Assembly (NCBI RefSeq): GCF_024124545.1
Contig: NZ_JAMXSF010000002.1
Span: 62,001 to 126,000, forward strand
From: Pseudoalteromonas sp. XMcav2-N
Lineage (GTDB): Bacteria > Pseudomonadota > Gammaproteobacteria > Enterobacterales > Alteromonadaceae
Reading direction: 5' to 3'
Length of the DNA: 64,000 bases
The position numbers were made by a program, and so were the translations under genes. Positions 60,337 to 64,000 of the stretch are shown here, one piece after another; position 1 is the stretch's first letter; every line of letters begins with the position of its first letter. The notes below the pieces were generated by a model. That model searched no databases. It was not told the origin of the DNA and saw only the letters and a program-made list of their open reading frames with translations.

Positions 60337-61959
60337 TTAGTGCGATTTAACCAATGACAGTGTCTGTGCCGGATAGGGATGAAGCTGGCCGTCCCGCATC
60401 AAATAATGACAGTCGCAACAATCAAAGTAAGCCTCATCATGCGTGATCACAAACAGTGTTTTACCCATGGCTTTGAGCGTCGGTAGCCATTGCCGGTAAA
60501 ATACCTGTCTGCTTTGCGGGTCGATGTTGGCTGCAAATTCGTCCAGCATCAGAATCGGCCGCTCTTCCATCAAAGCCTGCACCATGGCCAGGCGCTTCAA
60601 CTGACCCGTAGACAAACGAGTATTGGTGAAGCGGCCCGCCCGAAACTGGACTTTGTCACTCAGTTCCAGCCTTTCCAGCCACTGATTAATCATTTCTTCG
60701 GCCATAGGCTGACCATAGCGATTTGCAAATACCACGCTGTCGGCCGAAATACCCGCAAAGAGCTGTCGATAAGTGAGTAACTGCCCCTTGTCCAGCGCAG
60801 CGTTGTCGAGCCAGACTTGTCCGCTCTTTGGCGTATACAGGCCACTCAGCAGACGCATAAAAGTGGTTTTTCCCGAGCCATTTCCACCGGAAATAAACAC
60901 AATGTCACCTCGATTCACCGTCAGATTGATCGGCCCCACAGCGAACCCTTGCTGATATTCAAAGGTTAGCTTTTGCAGTATCAGCTGATGTGAAAACGAA
61001 GCCTGATTAAACGCCGCATTGTCTTCGCTCGCGTCACAGGCCAGTTGTTTAATTTCAGCCAGCTTGTCTTGCGAGACCTGAAGCTGACTCAGTACCCGAA
61101 ACAACTCCATACTGCTGTGGAATGGGCTCACGATAAACAAAGTGATGATCACAAAACTAATGCTTTGTTGAGGCGATAAAGCAAGCCATAAAGGTGCTAT
61201 AAACACCGCCGCAGCGGCGAGCAGGTATAATGCGGCCATCAGCATCAGTTGATTGTGCGCAAAACGGCACTCGGCCAAGATTTTGTTATGCTGAACCTCG
61301 GTCGCATCGCGACTCAGGTATTCTTGGTAAAGGCTGTCATTGCGTGTGGCATTTTGTTTGACCTCCCGTATCCCCATCAGCAAATCGTGCAGATGTGTAA
61401 AAAAACTATCTTCGGCTTCGCGTGCGCGTTCATACCCCTGATGGATACCTGCAAAGCGCAGACAATAAACAATGACCGCCACGGCCATCAACCCCAGCGC
61501 CAGAAGTGCCCCCACAGGCGCAATCACAAACATATAAACCAGTGCTGCTACCACAGTAAACAAGTGACCCACACTCAGTGCAATAAACTGATTCAGCTGG
61601 CTGAGCGTATTGGCATCGTAAGCAATCGCCGACAAAATCCGCTCCTGGCCAAATTGTTCAACCATTTGCAACCGGGCATGACGCACTGCGTCCAGAATAT
61701 CCAGCCGAACCTTTTTGATGGTGGTTTCAGTTAGCCGGATCACGCTGCGCTGAAAAGTGAGCTGAACCACAACAAAAGCGCAAAAAGCCACAACAAACCA
61801 CAGTGCACCTTGCATCAGGTTGGCTGAATTCGTGCTATCCAGTTGCAGTGCCATGGTAAATGTATGCAGTATAAAAATGGTGGTACAGGCACTCAGGCTG
61901 CTTAACAGCACCAGTTTGAGTGACAGTACCTGCCATAAGGCTTTGCACTTGTCTATCAT
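60337..61959 (-). CDS. Cyclic-peptide-type ABC exporter (PvdE/SyrD family)
   Basis: 540 aa, one membrane domain (~1-310, about six helices) fused to an ATPase: Walker A SGGNGSGKTTFMRLL, signature LSTGQLKRL (weaker than LSGGQ), Walker B PILMLDEFAANIDP, switch His VITHDEAYF. The size and fusion match exporters of lipopeptides and pyoverdine precursors. It probably moves the operon product, or an intermediate carrying it, across the inner membrane. It overlaps the next upstream gene by 4 bases. Confidence 0.87.
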   Translation of the reverse strand: MIDKCKALWQVLSLKLVLLSSLSACTTIFILHTFTMALQLDSTNSANLMQGALWFVVAFCAFVVVQLTFQRSVIRLTETTIKKVRLDILDAVRHARLQMVEQFGQERILSAIAYDANTLSQLNQFIALSVGHLFTVVAALVYMFVIAPVGALLALGLMAVAVIVYCLRFAGIHQGYERAREAEDSFFTHLHDLLMGIREVKQNATRNDSLYQEYLSRDATEVQHNKILAECRFAHNQLMLMAALYLLAAAAVFIAPLWLALSPQQSISFVIITLFIVSPFHSSMELFRVLSQLQVSQDKLAEIKQLACDASEDNAAFNQASFSHQLILQKLTFEYQQGFAVGPINLTVNRGDIVFISGGNGSGKTTFMRLLSGLYTPKSGQVWLDNAALDKGQLLTYRQLFAGISADSVVFANRYGQPMAEEMINQWLERLELSDKVQFRAGRFTNTRLSTGQLKRLAMVQALMEERPILMLDEFAANIDPQSRQVFYRQWLPTLKAMGKTLFVITHDEAYFDCCDCHYLMRDGQLHPYPAQTLSLVKSH

Positions 61960-62645
61960 GCCTGGCCTCCCAGACTGCGGGCATAAAGCCGCTCAGAAAG
62001 TTGCCAAAGCAAACCACCGAGCACCAAAGAGCAGTAATATCTGACGTAGCCGTGGGTACGAAACTTGCGCTCGTTATGGACAAAATGGCCGCCTTTTAGC
62101 CACACATACTGTCCCCCCTGACGCTGGCAGCGCACACCCAGATCGGTGTCCTCACCACGCAATAATTGCGTATTAAAGCCATCCACAGCCCTGAATAAGC
62201 CTGCTGCGACAAAACAATTACCACCCATGCTTTGATGTCGACGATTAAAACGGTTAATGTCGGCCGCAATAAAACGACCTAACCAGTGACCACTGTCACT
62301 TTGTAGCGGCGCGGTTCCGTATACTGAATTGCCGGTGCCCAGGGCAAGCTGCCCCACCAGTTCAGGCACGTTTTCACTGCATACCGTATCGGCATCAAGA
62401 AATAAAAACATCTCGCCTTTTGCCTGCTCTGCTCCGTAATTACGGGCCGCCGCAGCACTGCCCGCGGTAATGGAAAAAACCAGCTCCGTATATCTGCGAG
62501 CGATCTCTGCTGTTGCGTCAGAGCAACGATCACAAACCACTATCAGTTCTGCGTTTTCGGGCAATTGAGCGACCAGCGCAGGTAAACTGATTGCGAGCGC
62601 CTCTGCTTCATTGTGGGCCGGCAAGATCACTGACAACATAGGCAC
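61956..62645 (-). CDS. Family-2 glycosyltransferase
   Basis: 229 aa. LSVILPAHNEAEALAISLPAL and ELIVVCDRCSDATAEIA bind the nucleotide sugar; FLFLDADTVC is the DxD site; LLRGEDTDLGVRCQRQGGQYVWL the acceptor-side ED motif. A short hydrophobic tail may attach it to the membrane. Second sugar transferase of the operon, 2 bases after the radical SAM gene and overlapping the exporter start. Confidence 0.85.
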   Translation of the reverse strand: MPMLSVILPAHNEAEALAISLPALVAQLPENAELIVVCDRCSDATAEIARRYTELVFSITAGSAAAARNYGAEQAKGEMFLFLDADTVCSENVPELVGQLALGTGNSVYGTAPLQSDSGHWLGRFIAADINRFNRRHQSMGGNCFVAAGLFRAVDGFNTQLLRGEDTDLGVRCQRQGGQYVWLKGGHFVHNERKFRTHGYVRYYCSLVLGGLLWQLSERLYARSLGGQA

Positions 62646-62647
62646 CT

Positions 62648-63820
62648 CTAGAGCAAAAAGTTATGCGCGTCGGGGCAGGCATTAAGCACTTTAAGGCTCT
62701 GCTGACGCATTGTTTTAGCTGCTCGTTGATAAGGTTCGGAAGCAATTAACTCCTCAATGGGCGTGTCGAGCACATTGCCAAAGATCAGATCCGGGAACTG
62801 TTTGGTCATCACCAGCTTGCCGCCAATGTCGACGTCCAGCTTAACGCCCATTTTGAGGTAGTGAGGTCGTGCTGGCATCTTGCCGCGATAGTACTGGCGA
62901 ATTTCGTCAGCATCGTAGTCTGGTCCGAATAACACCGGGATCTGCGCGGGATAAGCACGTAATGTGTCTATGGTCTCGATTACCTTCTCAATGTAATCCG
63001 CACGAAAATCCCCCATATCGAACCCGGTATAGGAATTTGGTACGGTGTCGTAGTCCTCACAAAAACGGTGATATTCACTGCGTGCCATCATGTCCACCAC
63101 CCACAGGTGGTTGTAGATCATCCAGTCAACACCCGCCTGCTCGCATTCATTCAGTAACTCAGTCGCTCTGTCCAGGTTCTTGGCCATCATGGTGTTTTCC
63201 ACCCCAATCAGCCATTGTTTGCCTTCTTTTTTGCCTTCTGCCAGCAGCTTAATGCCCGCCATTGTTTTGTTATAAGTGCCTTTTCCCCGGATCGAGTCAT
63301 GAATATCCTTTGGACCGTCGATAGAGATCAAAAAAGCCAACTGGTCGTGATACTTACTGAGTACCTCAAAGTGGCGTTTAATCATCAGGCCGTTGGTGCA
63401 GATGTAGATAAAACACCCAGCTTCGGCCAGGCGGCTAAGAAACTTTGGAAAGTCGGGGTGTAAGGTAGGCTCCCCCCCGGTTAATATAATGTCGCAGCGT
63501 TGACGCTCAACAAAATCAAACAGGTGCCCACTCTGATCATAGGGAATAGCAGTGGGATCCAGACCATGGTGGAAACCGGTTTCACGCCATTGAAAACATT
63601 GTTCACAGCGCAGGTTGCAGCTACTGGTCATTTTAATTACCAGCTTACAGATATTATCTGCTTCAATTTTTCCGCTCGCGGCATAGCGTCTCAGGGCATT
63701 AGCCACGCGTTCGGTACTGGCCTGATGATGAGCGGTAAAGCCCGGGTTTCTGGCCATAAAGTTCTGATGTGCTTGCGGTAATTCGCTGACCGCTAGTTGC
63801 GTGGCTTTTTTAGTCCACAT
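62648..63820 (-). CDS. Radical SAM enzyme
   Basis: 390 aa. The [4Fe-4S]-binding motif is SCNLRCEQC (~residues 68-76), followed by DIILTGGEPTLHPDF (GGE motif) and FLISIDGPKDIHDSIRGKGTY. The C-terminal third has the layout of SPASM/twitch proteins (GGKLVMTKQFPDLIFGNVLDTPIEEL), but only one Cys is visible near the end (NACPDAHNFLL), so the auxiliary cluster site is reduced or lost. Such enzymes modify peptides, sugars or nucleosides by radical chemistry. The substrate here is unknown; the operon suggests a sugar or aminoacyl product. It is the first complete gene of the operon in the window. Confidence 0.88.
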   Translation of the reverse strand: MWTKKATQLAVSELPQAHQNFMARNPGFTAHHQASTERVANALRRYAASGKIEADNICKLVIKMTSSCNLRCEQCFQWRETGFHHGLDPTAIPYDQSGHLFDFVERQRCDIILTGGEPTLHPDFPKFLSRLAEAGCFIYICTNGLMIKRHFEVLSKYHDQLAFLISIDGPKDIHDSIRGKGTYNKTMAGIKLLAEGKKEGKQWLIGVENTMMAKNLDRATELLNECEQAGVDWMIYNHLWVVDMMARSEYHRFCEDYDTVPNSYTGFDMGDFRADYIEKVIETIDTLRAYPAQIPVLFGPDYDADEIRQYYRGKMPARPHYLKMGVKLDVDIGGKLVMTKQFPDLIFGNVLDTPIEELIASEPYQRAAKTMRQQSLKVLNACPDAHNFLL

Positions 63821-63837
63821 AATCGACTCCTACAATC

Positions 63838-64000
63838 TTATCTGCTACTTGCGAGTAAATAATGACAAATCTGTTGTGATGCATTGGCATTAACCAAAGA
63901 GGCTGCTCGCATAGCCGTCTGCCTGCGCAGCTCGGCAGATGTCTGCAAGCGGCTGAGCAACTCACTCAGCTCCTGCTCGCACTGAGCATTCAACGCAGCG
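63838..64000 (-). CDS. C-terminal end of an unidentified protein (truncated by window edge)
   Basis: The minus-strand frame is open from base 64000 down to the TAA at 63838-63840: about 53 residues, alanine-rich and helical (ELSELLSRLQTSAELRRQ, ASLVNANASQQICHYL). This resembles the final helices of glycosyltransferases of the SpsG/PseG or GT-B type, but the fragment is too short to assign. It ends 17 bases before the radical SAM start and should belong to the same operon. Confidence 0.5.
   Translation of the reverse strand, partial: AALNAQCEQELSELLSRLQTSAELRRQTAMRAASLVNANASQQICHYLLASSR

Noticed and set aside
1..64000. tRNA, rRNA, insertion sequence transposase or integrase genes
   Set aside because: None of their conserved sequence features was seen on either strand; the mobile-looking features are limited to the REP-like arrays.

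Overview
The window looks like a chromosomal segment of a marine gammaproteobacterium, most likely Pseudoalteromonas or a close relative. The grounds are Zur- and Fur-type operators matching gammaproteobacterial consensus sequences, two TonB receptors, a c-di-GMP-I riboswitch, the MesD/MesX methionine synthase pair, REP-like hairpin arrays, and a GG-type peptide leader of a kind I associate with that genus. The genus call is inference. No rRNA or tRNA gene was seen.

Layout. 1-5163: secreted or membrane proteins of unknown function and a methyltransferase. 5638-12178: a c-di-GMP riboswitch upstream of three exported proteins (CBM2-PKD-YceI; CBM2-YceI-FN3-cytochrome c-DUF1587/1595/1592/1588/1585; Tat-exported DUF1552), probably a surface or periplasmic redox system with carbohydrate-binding modules. 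12257-16687: a decayed Phd antitoxin and a Gabija-type defence pair (GajA OLD-family nuclease, GajB UvrD-like helicase). 17246-21330: three tandem arrays of an 83/84-bp REP-like unit that separate gajA, recQ, a GST gene and the next cluster. 21539-27258: the most striking locus, an apparently new RiPP-like system. It has a 323-aa protein with about 73 cysteines in CxxC repeats, a second protein with a similar N-terminal leader fused to a nitrobindin-like barrel, a fused E1-like/YcaO cyclodehydratase, and a reductase resembling the thiazolinyl imine reductases of pyochelin/yersiniabactin synthesis. The simplest reading is cysteine to thiazoline to thiazolidine on a very large scaffold.

27460-40820: two gene wrecks (Sel1-like and cupin), a secreted PI-PLC-like protein, a Kelch protein, mesX-mesD with a possible MetJ site, a TSUP transporter, an orphan GG-leader peptide, a YHYH lipoprotein/EF-hand pair, a TetR regulator with a perfect palindromic operator beside a DHFR-like gene, and a DUF429 protein. 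40868-44599: an operon of diguanylate cyclase, TonB-receptor-like protein and YfiR. This could feed c-di-GMP to the riboswitch at 5638. 44801-47440: a Zur-box-controlled TonB receptor with a thioredoxin-like partner. 47652-55353: LysE exporters, acetyltransferases, cupin, DUF5329, a LysR remnant, and a Fur-type PepSY/DUF3649/DUF3325 operon. 55462-64000: one tightly overlapping minus-strand operon with an A-PCP-C NRPS protein, a DUF1796 putative cysteine peptidase, two family-2 glycosyltransferases, a PvdE/SyrD-type ABC exporter and a radical SAM enzyme. It runs off the window edge and looks like an uncharacterised natural-product or cell-surface modification pathway.

All identifications come from reading the translated sequence and recalling family features. 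No database search or structure prediction was run.
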